Origin: Gracilaria domingensis
Lineage: Eukaryota > Rhodophyta > Florideophyceae > Gracilariales > Gracilariaceae
Length of the DNA stretch: 64,000 bases
Assembly: GCA_022539475.1 (NCBI GenBank)
Contig: VCMS01000013.1
Coordinates: 1 to 64,000 of the forward strand
Reading direction: 5' to 3'
The notes under the pieces are model-generated. The model was not told where the DNA came from. It was given only the letters and a program-made list of their open reading frames with translations, and did not search any database. Shown piece by piece: positions 10,501 through 19,526 of the stretch. Numbering within the stretch: the first letter of the stretch is position 1; the number at the start of each line of letters is the position of its first letter. The translations under genes and the position numbers were made by a program.

Positions 10501-11166
10501 CTCCACGCGATTGCGGCGGTTCTTCTGCGAGAATCCTTGATAGGTCGGAATGGATTCGAAACGCCGCGCGTCGAAGTATATGGACCCCATGGGAACGTAA
10601 CTGCCAATCGTGTAGGGAATAACGACGTGTCTCGCGCCGACGTGTACCCTTCCGGGAGCCGTGGTATGATCGAAGGCCCTCGTTGGGTTGAGCCAGTTGG
10701 GCTGTGGAGCAGTACCCACCGGGCTACTAGTCGGCGCCATTGTCGCAGGCTGCGGTGCATTCGATGGGCCCGCCCCGCCAGTGAGAGTTGCAGCGACGCT
10801 CGGAATCTGCCCGTCGGGATCGAACATCGCGTTCCTCGACGACGGAGTGGCGGGGGGCCACGATGAAGCAACGAGTTCAACCCGCGCGGGCTCTTGTACC
10901 GCAACAGAGGCGGTGAGCGGCGACCCCTCGTGGGACGTGCCCACATCCCCAACGGGTGTGGTGTGCGTGTCTACCCGCATCGCGGTCGAAGCGGCGTCAA
11001 CCGAGGACGCGGCCGTTGCAGTTCTACCCGCACGGGAATTCTGCCGTACGAACGCGCGGAGCCCGATGTTGCGAAGGTCGGTGACCATGATCGACTCGGT
11101 ACAGCCCGAGTAAGGGTTAGCGTCGTGGCGCGCTGTCGCCCGCCCTAATTTTTGGCCATCGCCCAT
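7594..11166 (-). pseudogene. Large gag-like gene of an unclassified LTR element, split by a solo LTR
   Basis: One reading frame runs from 11166 to 7594 if the solo LTR at 8616-9447 and one copy of its CAACG duplication are removed: 9448 joins 8610 in frame, giving about 912 codons. Three in-frame stops break it: TAG at 10396, TAA at 9928 and TAG at 8158. There is no frameshift. The product has a disordered Ala/Thr/Pro-rich N-terminus, a first VIPYTIGS block, a Trp/Tyr-rich middle (IYWLREREYWGE, LFGWHNQEYF) suggestive of a folded capsid-like domain, a second VIPYSIGS block and a basic C-terminus. No protease, RT or integrase is visible. I do not recognise the family; a gag of a non-autonomous LTR element is the best reading. 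Confidence 0.5.
8616..9447 (-). mobile_element. Solo LTR (family 1), inverted copy
   Basis: 832 bp bounded on the minus strand by TGTGGTGC and GCTCTACA, flanked on both sides by the 5-bp direct repeat CAACG (8611-8615 and 9448-9452). It is clearly homologous over its length, in inverse orientation, to 19527-20380. It carries a TATATA box beside a perfect 10-bp-arm hairpin (8896-8917). It has no internal domain, so it is a solo LTR left by LTR-LTR recombination. It sits inside the gag-like gene and accounts for the apparent split of that gene. Confidence 0.85.
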
Positions 11167-11814
11167 CGGGCGACACGGGTCATCTAACTCGCTAATGAGT
11201 CAGATCCGCGCGCCGTGACCTCGACCCATTGGAGATCACCTCTGCTCGCTGAGGCGTGTTGGTCGTCGAACGGGCGACACCTGCACCCATACGCATTCCG
11301 GCGGCGTACGAAATATGGAGTGCGCTGCCAATGGTCGTAATGTCCCGACCGGGAAGCCAGCGACACGCGCACGCCTCCACAGCCCGTGGGGGAATCGACG
11401 GCGATGTCCTCGAACACGAACGCCCTCGTCGGGAAGATTCGTTTGAGTCCTTTAGCTGACCCAATGGGACTTCTTTGATCGGAGGCGGGCGTACCCCCTA
11501 GGCGCTCCGGAACTCTCATGACCGGCACCTCGCCGTGTCGGTCGGCCGCGGCACTTGCGCGCCCATTCGCCACCCAATCGGGAACTTTAAGGAAGACAGG
11601 ACGTGGGTCGCCGTGTTGCTCGCGACAGGGGCAACCTTCCCACTACGGGCGACGTGCGTCGTTCTCTCGGAAGTTGCGTCGCGTACGATGGTCACCCAAA
11701 TGGGATCTTGGTGGACTGGAAATTGTTGTTCAGTGAAGGCCGCAGTCGCGGTCGCTCCCCGAATGGGAATGTTTGGCCAACCTCGGGACGAGGCCAGGCC
11801 TAAGAAGGGGAGTC
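11167..11814 (-). other. Leader between LTR-like block A and the gag-like gene
   Basis: A G/C-rich stretch with short overlapping minus-strand frames (11184-11573 and 11516-11851), neither with a recognisable domain. By position it is the 5' leader of the gag-like element. It starts GACTCCCC right after LTR-like block A; no canonical TGG primer-binding site is visible. Confidence 0.35.
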
Positions 11815-12232
11815 TGTAGTGCAGTGAGAAGCACCGCCCTGACGGGTGCATAGTATTAGTTTATTTAGTTAGTGTGCCCAGGGTGCACCTCGGGGTCCCA
11901 CACGTGTAGGGTTGTGACAGTTGTCGTGTCACCCTTCGGGACCCCCCTTATAGGTAGATAGTTTATTATTTTCGACACGTGGCTTGTGCCCGTTGGAGGT
12001 GCATTTAAGCATCTCCCAACAGGCAGAGCTAACCGTGGTAAATCTCAAGCACCCCCTAGCCGATTCTTTCATCGTCTAGTTTCCCACAAGGGTCATCCTA
12101 CCGTCACTACCGGTGCTGCGCGCCTATCTCCCGCCCCGTTGTTAGCGTCCGTTGAGTGCTCCTTCGTCCCCGCTTGGGTGCTGCGCAATTTGTTCTTTTA
12201 TCAGGGCATAGTACGTTGTCACGGCCTGTGTA
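11815..12232 (-). repeat. LTR-like block A, interrupted by the gypsy element
   Basis: Read on the minus strand, the block starts TGTGTAGTACAGC (17528 down to 17516), is interrupted by the 5.3-kb gypsy element, resumes at 12232 and ends GCACTACA at 11815. It has TG...CA ends like blocks B and C and an AATAATAAACTATC / CCTATAAGG TATA-like region near 11950-11975. The position suggests the 5' LTR of the gag-like element. It is not closely similar to block B, so the pair does not behave like the two LTRs of one young element. Confidence 0.4.
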
Positions 12233-12475
12233 TAATACGATGAAGGGAGATCGAAGTCGTAGGCAGTGTCGTCTCGTGGATCTGGCTGGTTTCTCCCGGA
12301 TCCCCTGCTACGCTCGTTTATGTAGCAGAAAGAAACTACAATAAAAGCTAACGTTAAATCTAAAAGCTAACGTTGAATCTATAACGGTGTCTATTGCTAC
12401 AGAGGCGCTAACGTCTTTCACTAGTGGCTCTAACGTTAACGCTAACACTCAAGCTAACCTATACGTTCCATTACA
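12233..12475 (-). repeat. Gypsy 3' LTR
   Basis: 243 bp, starting TGTAATGGAACG on the minus strand. It matches the 5' LTR base for base as far as I can read. It contains several TTAACGTTAG/AGCTAACG motifs in tandem-like spacing, perhaps promoter elements. The exact 3' edge is uncertain by a few bases because of overlap with the target duplication. Confidence 0.9.
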
Positions 12476-12489
12476 CTCACCCCCTTTTT
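12476..12489 (-). promoter_or_regulatory. Polypurine tract of the gypsy element
   Basis: AAAAAGGGGGTGAG on the minus strand directly abuts the TG of the 3' LTR, the usual place for plus-strand priming. Confidence 0.75.
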
Positions 12490-13145
12490 GAAGAGGACCT
12501 TGCTTTTTTCGCTTGACATTGCGCGTTGAAGGCAGAGACTGCTTCTCGGCAGTTCTTCAAGGAGTTTGTAGGCAGCCAAATGGAATCGTCAGTAGAATCA
12601 CCAGTAAATTGAACAAGGTAGTGGACGCGACGATTGATACGTTTCTTCGCCAATATTTTCAAAACTTCTTGTTCAACTTCGCCGTCGTTGTTAATCACAA
12701 CATCGAGACTTCTATTCGCGCCTGGATGGTACTGCTTGAGTTTAGAGACATGTATCACATCGTGAGCTTTCTTCATTGTCGCTGGAAGCTCAATTCGATA
12801 TGTAACCGGGCCGAGTACGTGCAGGATTCGGAAAGGTCCAATAAACCTTGGCTGCCACTTCGATGGGAGTGTTGCACGACGAGCAAGTGACAAGGCATCT
12901 GCGCGTAACAGGACCAAGTCTCCAGCGTTGAATGTCTCTTCGCGGCGGTGTAGGTCAGCATAGTACTTCTGCCGGGCTGTTGCTTGCGCGATATGTTCTC
13001 GAGCTAGCTCTCGCAGCGCATTTCGGCGATCCACCAAACTGCTTGTCAAATGGCGCAAGTTCGGTCGTGCTGTGCCTAGATGAGTTATACTCAAATTCGA
13101 TGGTCGGAAGAGTAAAGTCCCAATCTGCCGGGGCGGTTTGAACAA
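12477..13145 (-). CDS. Gypsy integrase C-terminal part with chromodomain
   Basis: This frame continues Pol one base out of register. It holds the integrase C-terminal segment (RNALRELAREHIAQAT, QKYYADLHRR, then GDLVLLRAD and KWQPRFIGPFRILHVLG) and ends in a chromodomain (EVLKILAKKRINRR..YLVQFTG...IWLPTNSLKNC). The domain is only coherent from about 13,080 downward; upstream the coherent frame is that of the Pol entry. The typical linker between the integrase core and this segment is missing, so a small deletion with frameshift, or a base-calling error, lies near 13,060-13,090. Chromodomains of this class direct integration into chromatin with particular histone marks. Confidence 0.75.
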   Translation of the reverse strand: MFKPPRQIGTLLFRPSNLSITHLGTARPNLRHLTSSLVDRRNALRELAREHIAQATARQKYYADLHRREETFNAGDLVLLRADALSLARRATLPSKWQPRFIGPFRILHVLGPVTYRIELPATMKKAHDVIHVSKLKQYHPGANRSLDVVINNDGEVEQEVLKILAKKRINRRVHYLVQFTGDSTDDSIWLPTNSLKNCREAVSAFNAQCQAKKARSSSKRG

Positions 13146-15963
13146 TCGTACGGAGCATGGAGGAGACGGTGCGGATCATATTCTCAGATTGGCCATCCGT
13201 CTGAGGATGTGCCGTTGTAGACACATTGCTTCTGATATTGAGAAGTTGGACAAGAGACTTCCAAAAGTTTGAGGTGACCTTCGGGTCGCTGTCGCTTATC
13301 AGGGTGTGCGGTACGCCATGCTTCGAAAATAGATGCGCTTCGAACAAGTAATGGGTGTATTTGGCTGTGGCTGTCTTGGTGGTGGGAACAAAGATTCCTT
13401 GCTTCGAGAGCTTATCAACCATCACAAGTATTGCGTCGAAGCCAGTAGAGGTTCTGGGTACTTCTGTAAGGAAGTCAAACGTGACGACTTCCCAACACCG
13501 GTTAGGAATTGAAAGTGGTTGGAGCAAACCTTGCGGAGGACGGTTGGATGACTTGTTAGACTGACAATTGCGACAAGATCGCACGTGCTGGAGGAAATCG
13601 CCGTACATACGCGGCCAATATACAAAGCGGTGTGCCTTGTAGTATGATTTGTCAGCCTCAAGATGACCCGAGCCATGAAAGTAATCCATCACGGCCTGCC
13701 TCACGTCCTGAGAAGGAATATACAGGCGTAGGGATCCCGTGCCCTTCCAATACAACAAGTCGTCGGAGACAGTGTAGTTGCGCATTTTCTTCTGGATCTG
13801 GCTTGATGGATTGGCGTCAGCAGATTGGATGGCATCAAGCATTGCTGTGGCGAAGGTATCAGTACGGTAGGCCTTGCGTACAGCGTCTTTGATGTTAGGG
13901 ATGCCCCCTGTGAGAGATTGCAGCTGAGGGATTGCATGATCTGGTCTACGACTTAGGGCATCCGGAACTTTGTTCTTGCGTCCAGGAATGTGCTCAACGT
14001 CGAAACTGTACTCCTGGATTTCATCCAGCCAGCGACATTGACGTCGTGTCAACTTTGGCTTCGTGTTGAGAAATCGGATAGGGTCATGATCGGTGCGTAG
14101 AATGAAATGCCGTCCACGCAAATACGGAGCCCAAGTTCGTAACGCGATCATGACAGCCAGTAGTTCTTGATCGCCTGTATCCCAACGTGACTCTGTCTCT
14201 GACAGGCGATGGGAAAGATATGCGATCGGGTGACCGTCCTGAGACAACGTGGCGCCAACTGCATGCTTGGAGGCGTCCGTTGTCAGAACGAATGTCTTCT
14301 GTGGGTCGGCGTGGGCCAACACAGGAGCGGAAGTTAGGGCTTCTTTGATACGACAGAAGGCGGAGTCTTCGTCTTCAGTCCATTTGAACTCGCGTGTCCG
14401 AAGCATATCGGTAAGAGGGCGAAGTATATCCGCATATCCATTGATAAAGCGTCTGTAGAAGTTGGTTAGGCCCACAAATTGTTGTATGTGGCGGATATTT
14501 GTCGGTGTCGGCCAGTCATTGATAGAAGAAGTCAATCGATCTTGGGTAGAAACGCCTTGATCAGAGACGTGAAACCCCAAGAAGTCAACTTCTTTGACAC
14601 CGAAACAGCATTTGCTCAGTTTTGCGTAGAGTTGGTGTTTCCGTAGGGCTGCGAAGACCTTTCGTAGGTGGTTTTTGTGCTCTTCGATTGATTTGCTGTA
14701 TACGAGTATATCATCGATATACAGCACTAAGCATTCGCCGTTTAGGTCTTTCAGTATTGATGCAATGAGGCGGGAGAAGGCTGCCGGGGCATTGGTGAGT
14801 CCAAAGCACAATACTTTCCATTCAAAAGAGCCAAAGCGAGTACGTATTGCGGTTTTGCGGCAGTCTTCATCACGGATTCGCATTTGGTGATACGCCCCAA
14901 CCAGGTCGATCTGCGAGAAGATTTGCGCTCCTGACACTTGGTCGAGTGCCTCGTCGATCAGCGGGAGGGGGGTCGAGTCAGGTATTGTTATTCTGTTCAA
15001 CGCACGATTATCGCATACCATACGAAGCTGACCCGATTTCTTTTTCACAAAAAACACTGGAGCTCCGTAGGGTGAAGAAGAAGGCTGGATGAGTCCCTTG
15101 CGGAGGAGCTCATCGAGAGTGTTGCGCAAGAGTTGAAGCTCGTCGTTTGACAAGCGAATGACAGGACGAACCGGCGGCGGCTGGTCCTGTTTCAGTTTGA
15201 TTTCGAAATCGTGTTCCCTATGTGGGGGAAGTTCGTACGGAAGTTCCTCTTTGAATACCTCCTTGTATTCGTCGACTATTTGTGCCAGTTTGGGATGGCA
15301 GTCCACAGCGGTGGACGGAGGCTGTAAGCGTACAGCGTAGAGTTCGCAAGCGCGCTGTTTCACGATCATGCGGAGGCTCTTGAAGGAGATGGTCTTCATC
15401 ACTGGAGGTTTCTGTCGTATGGAGGCTGGAGTTCGCTGACGCGGGAAGACTGTTGCTCGGGAACCATCTGCGCGCTTGATGGTTATCTGATGCGTCTTCC
15501 AGTCGACCTGGGGATTCAGTATGCCCAGCCATTCTCGGCCTACAGTGACGAGTGGGAGGCCGTGGTGTTCCTCGTTCATTGCGATAACGAAGACTGATAC
15601 AGTTGTAGATGTATCATGGAGGGAAACTGTTGCTTTGGTTTCATGAAGAACCGGTACCAGACTGTGGTCACCGAGTTCTGCGGAAGCGTGAGTTGATTTC
15701 CGAAGTGAGAGTCCGCAACGACGTGCTGCGGTTGGAGACATGAACGCATGCGAAGCACCAGGGTCCAAGTGGAAGGCAACCGTTGTGCCATTAATGCTCG
15801 CCTTGTAGAGCATATCATCCGTGGGATCCGCGTTGTTAAGGGCCGATAGGCACGGAACCGGAACGCGAAGGTCACGAGCCGCACGAAGGTGCGGCGGGGT
15901 TAGTTTTTTTCTTGGTTCCGCAGTGGTCGCTGTGCGGAAACGGATGCTACTGTGGCTCGACAC
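12955..15963 (-). CDS. pol: Gypsy Pol polyprotein: protease, RT, RNase H, integrase
   Basis: Domains in order: aspartic protease with FHLDPGASHAFMSP (Asp-Pro-Gly-Ala in place of the usual Asp-Ser/Thr-Gly-Ala); reverse transcriptase with LPLIDEALDQVSGA and the catalytic YIDDILVYS; RNase H with LTTDASKHAVGATLS; zinc-binding integrase N-domain (H..H..C.NCQ); and the DDE core (TFDFL, ISDSDPKVTS, TDGQSENMIR). The frame overlaps the end of gag by 64 bases and is reached by a -1 shift at 15903-15909, so no separate start is needed. After EFEYNSSRHSTTELAPF homology leaves this frame. Confidence 0.9.
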   Translation of the reverse strand: MSSHSSIRFRTATTAEPRKKLTPPHLRAARDLRVPVPCLSALNNADPTDDMLYKASINGTTVAFHLDPGASHAFMSPTAARRCGLSLRKSTHASAELGDHSLVPVLHETKATVSLHDTSTTVSVFVIAMNEEHHGLPLVTVGREWLGILNPQVDWKTHQITIKRADGSRATVFPRQRTPASIRQKPPVMKTISFKSLRMIVKQRACELYAVRLQPPSTAVDCHPKLAQIVDEYKEVFKEELPYELPPHREHDFEIKLKQDQPPPVRPVIRLSNDELQLLRNTLDELLRKGLIQPSSSPYGAPVFFVKKKSGQLRMVCDNRALNRITIPDSTPLPLIDEALDQVSGAQIFSQIDLVGAYHQMRIRDEDCRKTAIRTRFGSFEWKVLCFGLTNAPAAFSRLIASILKDLNGECLVLYIDDILVYSKSIEEHKNHLRKVFAALRKHQLYAKLSKCCFGVKEVDFLGFHVSDQGVSTQDRLTSSINDWPTPTNIRHIQQFVGLTNFYRRFINGYADILRPLTDMLRTREFKWTEDEDSAFCRIKEALTSAPVLAHADPQKTFVLTTDASKHAVGATLSQDGHPIAYLSHRLSETESRWDTGDQELLAVMIALRTWAPYLRGRHFILRTDHDPIRFLNTKPKLTRRQCRWLDEIQEYSFDVEHIPGRKNKVPDALSRRPDHAIPQLQSLTGGIPNIKDAVRKAYRTDTFATAMLDAIQSADANPSSQIQKKMRNYTVSDDLLYWKGTGSLRLYIPSQDVRQAVMDYFHGSGHLEADKSYYKAHRFVYWPRMYGDFLQHVRSCRNCQSNKSSNRPPQGLLQPLSIPNRCWEVVTFDFLTEVPRTSTGFDAILVMVDKLSKQGIFVPTTKTATAKYTHYLFEAHLFSKHGVPHTLISDSDPKVTSNFWKSLVQLLNIRSNVSTTAHPQTDGQSENMIRTVSSMLRTIVQTAPADWDFTLPTIEFEYNSSRHSTTELAPFDKQFGGSPKCAARASSRTYRASNSPAEVLC
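15878..15909 (-). promoter_or_regulatory. Programmed -1 frameshift signal between gag and pol
   Basis: On the coding strand the slippery heptamer A-AAA-AAC (15909-15903) is in the gag frame right before the gag TAA. After a 7-base spacer comes a perfect 7-bp hairpin, GCCGCAC-CTTC-GTGCGGC (15895-15878). Slipping back one base gives K-K-L-T-P-P, which is exactly the pol frame. Confidence 0.9.
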
Positions 15964-17198
15964 GGATGCTTTGGATCACTCCAGGGTTTCTTACCGCACT
16001 TCATGCATCTTTCATGGCTGCGATAGGTGTCCAGTTCTAGCCGATTCTGAAAGTCCGCAGGCCCCCAGGTGTCGGCCTCTGGGTCTTTGTTGATTGCACT
16101 TGGATTCATTGGCTTCGGAGGCTTTCGAGAAGAGCGGTTCGAGCGGCTGTCATCCTTGGAGCTGCTTGAGTTCTTTCTGGAAGACTGCGTATGTTTTGAA
16201 GAATCCTCCCATCGTTCGGAGATGCTGATCGTACGCACGAAGTTGAAAACTTCTGACATTGATTCGGGCTGTCCTGCCGGATATTTCTCCGAGAGTTTCT
16301 TCTTGAACAATGTCGGCAAACTGAGTTGGAAGAATGTGAACGCTTCACTGTTCGGTGTTGCGCAAATGTCTGTAAGTTCTCTGAATTTCGATGTATGGGT
16401 CTCCAGAGGGCCATTCATGCGCAATTTGATCAGCGAAAGCCTGGCGTTGGCCTGCTCATTTGCGGGCACGAATTCGGCAAGCATTGCTGCTTGAAGTTCT
16501 TCCAGCGTATAGAAGTACCGACCTGCGAGCGCTATGCGGTTGTACCAAAGATCTGCGTTGTCCCGAAGCAAGAATACAGCGATGTCGACTTCCTCCCGTG
16601 CGGTCAGGCCATGGCAAAGGTTCGTCACTTTCCGAATACTGGAGATGAACGAACGAACTTTGGTGGAGGTTCTTTCATGTTCACGACCAAAGTACGGGCT
16701 GAAGTTGGAGGACTTCAGAACTTGGAGCGGATTTGGCGAGGTCTTCTTGTGCATATGTGCATCTGGAGGTGGCACATCTTGTCCTTGCGATGCCGTAGCA
16801 TGGGGGGTCTCTGGAACTGTTGCGTGTGGTACAGAGTGCGACTGGCGGGACAAAAGAGTTTGCAGCGACGAAAGCTGTTGTGTTAAGGCGTCAATGGAAC
16901 TTTGTTGCGATCGAAGCGATTCCTGTTGCCCACGAAGAATTTCCAAGAGGGCAGGGTCAGTGGCAGTTGTAGGCAACACTGGGTTCGTAATATTCAGCGT
17001 AGATACGTTTCTCTGCGATGAGAGATTCGATTCGTCTTCGATTGGGGGCACCGTAGAACGTCGTGCAGAAGACGCGGCTTCGGGTTCTTCGGAACGGTGG
17101 CGATGGTCTCGTGAGGTTTGAGACGACTGAGCTCGCATATCTGCTGGTTTGCTCGGTTTAGAGCGTGTTCCGAGCAGGGTTTCTGAAGCGAGCGGCAT
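15900..17198 (-). CDS. gag: Gypsy Gag
   Basis: 432 residues from the ATG at 17198 (MPLASETLL). The N-terminal third is Ser/Thr-rich and disordered. The middle carries a retrotransposon capsid fold (FSPYFGREHE, VRSFISSIRKV, FLLRDNADLWYNRI, ELQAAMLAEFVP, LRMNGPLETHTSKFREL). The C-terminus has a zinc-knuckle-like cluster, CMKCGKKPWSDPKHPC, with wider spacing than the classic CCHC. The stop TAA overlaps the frameshift signal. It packages the element RNA into cytoplasmic virus-like particles. Confidence 0.85.
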   Translation of the reverse strand: MPLASETLLGTRSKPSKPADMRAQSSQTSRDHRHRSEEPEAASSARRSTVPPIEDESNLSSQRNVSTLNITNPVLPTTATDPALLEILRGQQESLRSQQSSIDALTQQLSSLQTLLSRQSHSVPHATVPETPHATASQGQDVPPPDAHMHKKTSPNPLQVLKSSNFSPYFGREHERTSTKVRSFISSIRKVTNLCHGLTAREEVDIAVFLLRDNADLWYNRIALAGRYFYTLEELQAAMLAEFVPANEQANARLSLIKLRMNGPLETHTSKFRELTDICATPNSEAFTFFQLSLPTLFKKKLSEKYPAGQPESMSEVFNFVRTISISERWEDSSKHTQSSRKNSSSSKDDSRSNRSSRKPPKPMNPSAINKDPEADTWGPADFQNRLELDTYRSHERCMKCGKKPWSDPKHPCRATVASVSAQRPLRNQEKN

Positions 17199-17253
17199 CG
17201 TGTGCAGTGAAGTTGTGTCAAAAGGCCAATTCCAGGCGGTCAGAATCGACGAA

Positions 17254-17263
17254 GATGCTACCA
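17254..17263 (-). promoter_or_regulatory. Primer-binding site
   Basis: TGGTAGCATC follows the end of the 5' LTR by a few bases. It would pair with a tRNA 3' end of the form ...GATGCTACCA. The tRNA species cannot be named from this alone. Confidence 0.6.
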
Positions 17264-17267
17264 AATG

Positions 17268-17510
17268 TAATACGATGAAGGGAGATCGAAGTCGTAGGCA
17301 GTGTCGTCTCGTGGATCTGGCTGGTTTCTCCCGGATCCCCTGCTACGCTCGTTTATGTAGCAGAAAGAAACTACAATAAAAGCTAACGTTAAATCTAAAA
17401 GCTAACGTTGAATCTATAACGGTGTCTATTGCTACAGAGGCGCTAACGTCTTTCACTAGTGGCTCTAACGTTAACGCTAACACTCAAGCTAACCTATACG
17501 TTCCATTACA
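17268..17510 (-). repeat. Gypsy 5' LTR
   Basis: 243 bp, reading identical to 12233-12475. It ends CGTATTA(CA) before the primer-binding site. Its outer edge TGTAATGG lies against CTGTA, one copy of the near-perfect target duplication. Confidence 0.9.
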
Positions 17511-17528
17511 CTGTAGCTGTACTACACA

Positions 17529-19526
17529 GCAGAAGAACCCTCCGATGGGGTCGACACGTGCTTGGCGTAACTCCGGGCGACCCGTTCCTGACTTACAGAC
17601 AGATGTTGGGGGGGGAAGACCAGCCACAGAAGTGGAAGATCCGAGCCAGCGGTGCGAGCAAATAAAGAGGCAAACAAAAGAAAAGGCCGTGTATACGGAC
17701 ACAGACCCCGCAAAACAAGGGAAAAAACAAAGAAGAAACAAAAGAAAGGAAAGAATAATTTGATAACAGGACGGAACACAGCTCTAAGAACGGGAAAAGA
17801 GAAGAAAACAACGAGACAAAAAGTAAAGGACAGTGTCCGTATGTAAACGGTGGCTCCTCAAAGACGCGAGGTGGATAAGTGCTGCCGTATTCGACATGGA
17901 CGCTCTCCGAAGAGTCGCGGTCGCGTGCGGGCGATAGACTTAGAGCCGAACACTCGGTTGTCTTTACTTCCCAGAAGGGTGGCCAGCCGGCCGGCCCATA
18001 AGTAGGGATCACTACAGTATCTAGTCTAACAAATATCCGGGTACATATCCGGCCATAGCCACACACGTGTACCGTGCCCCGTCGGCTCAAAGGGCAATCC
18101 GCGAAAGCGGTCAAATCCACCACGTGGACACCTAATGTGCCCACAACCAGGCCAACAATTAAACATTCTCCCACCAAGGTCTATACTATCCACACTATCT
18201 GATGCACCATTCCAGCATACCGGCACACCTGCGATCAGCAGCACGAGCGAGACCGGAGTTCCGGATTCAATAGCACTACAATGATGATAGCTTTCTTCAT
18301 CAAACCTTCTCAGTTTATCATCCTTATTGCGTCTGCTTTGCATGCGTTTACCTCTGTCAACGTATTCTAGATCCTTTACAAAGCGTCAGGTATTCAAAAG
18401 CGCCCCGCGACCGCGACCAAACGCTCAAAATGAAAGCAAAAAGCAGTCACAGTGCATTCTCATTATCTGAACCCTCTTCGACGCACATCAGCTTCACGTC
18501 TTCCATACAGAATTTTACCTACCTAGAAGTGAAAAGAGCATATCAGCACAACTACAGAGGCTTCTATTCAGAAGTATGACATCAATTGGTACCTCGCAAC
18601 GATCGATGTATCAAAACATAAAAAAATATCGCGTACGATACTCACAATTGTGATAAAAGCTCAAGGTTAGTGAGGTAGTTTATCCAGCTTTAGAGCGCTG
18701 AGGACATTAAGAGCCAGTGAAAGTCGTTAGGGTTTGATTTCAGAGCTTTACGAAAACAAGAGAACATAGAAAAGGTACCGAAACACTTGGAGATATGGAA
18801 GAACGGACAGACTATCAATGAATAGCACATAAAGGGAACAAAGTTCGTAGATCAGCAGCTAGGAAGCAGTAGAAAAGCATCAGGAACTATTGTTTGCAAA
18901 GGAATAGCATGAAAAGTACGCCAATAAGCTTGTAATAAAGAAACAAAAAGTACTATCTAAAGTACTTTTTCCAGACGTTTGTAGCGTTTTGTGCACAATC
19001 TACGGCAAGAAACGCGCAAAGAAGGTCATCAAAAACAGACAAACATAGTGAATAGCTATTATGTTTCTATTAATGCCCATTACGAAGTGTCAAGTCCAAC
19101 GCTTGATGTCGTTTATCGGATTTTCAAGTTTGTCGACAATGAACCTGTGTTTTCTCTGACGTTGGTTTAGGAACAAGACTACCATATGAGAATTTGGGTA
19201 GAGACTTACAGTCAGAACTGGCAGCGAAGAGCATTTCTAGATCCAATAGATCGCGCTAGAGCGATTGCACAAACTTTTGAGAGCCAGTAAAGAACAGTTT
19301 TTGAGATATTCAAAGATTGGTGAAGTTGTCCAAAATTAGCCTTTTTTGAAAGGTACCTACCCTAATGATGGTATCCTTATAGCCTTTAAGGTTACACAGA
19401 CAAATTATTTTCTGCGTTCAAAGATTGGGCAACATCGATTTGGATTTGCATTTTTGCTCTCTTCGTCATTAGACCTTTTTAATCAAGAGAAAACGGTACT
19501 CTTTTTGAAACAAGATAAGGCAGTTG
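17529..19526. other. Spacer between LTR block A and the right solo LTR
   Basis: The first ~800 bp are GC-balanced with overlapping minus-strand frames and no recognisable domain; the frame 18343-18026 holds LLIAGVPVCWN, faintly like a copia RNase H. From about 18,350 on the sequence is AT-rich and without ORFs. At 18945-18970 there is a perfect 10-bp-arm hairpin. The last bases before 19522 are the pre-insertion site of the solo LTR. Confidence 0.4.
18945..18970. repeat. Perfect hairpin
   Basis: AAAAAGTACT - ATCTAA - AGTACTTTTT. The ten-bp stem ends in T5, so either strand would read like a stem plus T-run (a Pol III-type stop). No RNA gene is recognised next to it. Confidence 0.6.

Larger units (their letters stand above)
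12233..17510 (-). mobile_element. Ty3/gypsy chromovirus, near-complete
   Basis: A 5,278-bp LTR retrotransposon on the minus strand. Two 243-bp LTRs read identical by eye, so insertion is recent. Gag is followed by a -1 frameshift signal and a Pol with protease, RT, RNase H, integrase and a C-terminal chromodomain. Order and chromodomain place it among the chromoviruses. A primer-binding site follows the 5' LTR and a polypurine tract precedes the 3' LTR. Outer flanks GTGTA (12228-12232) and CTGTA (17511-17515) form a 4/5 target duplication. A frameshift near 13.06-13.09 kb between the integrase core and the C-terminal domain is the only lesion seen. Confidence 0.9.

Noticed and set aside
6960-11814. 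Blocks A and B as the two LTRs of one intact element
   Set aside because: They share ends and a TATA-like patch but not overall sequence, and the outer flanks do not match, so the pairing is not supported.
16069-17121. Plus-strand frames within gag
   Set aside because: Shadows of the gypsy gag gene, with no domain of their own.
18026-18343. Possible copia RNase H remnant (LLIAGVPVCWN)
   Set aside because: The match is too short and the surrounding residues do not follow the copia order.
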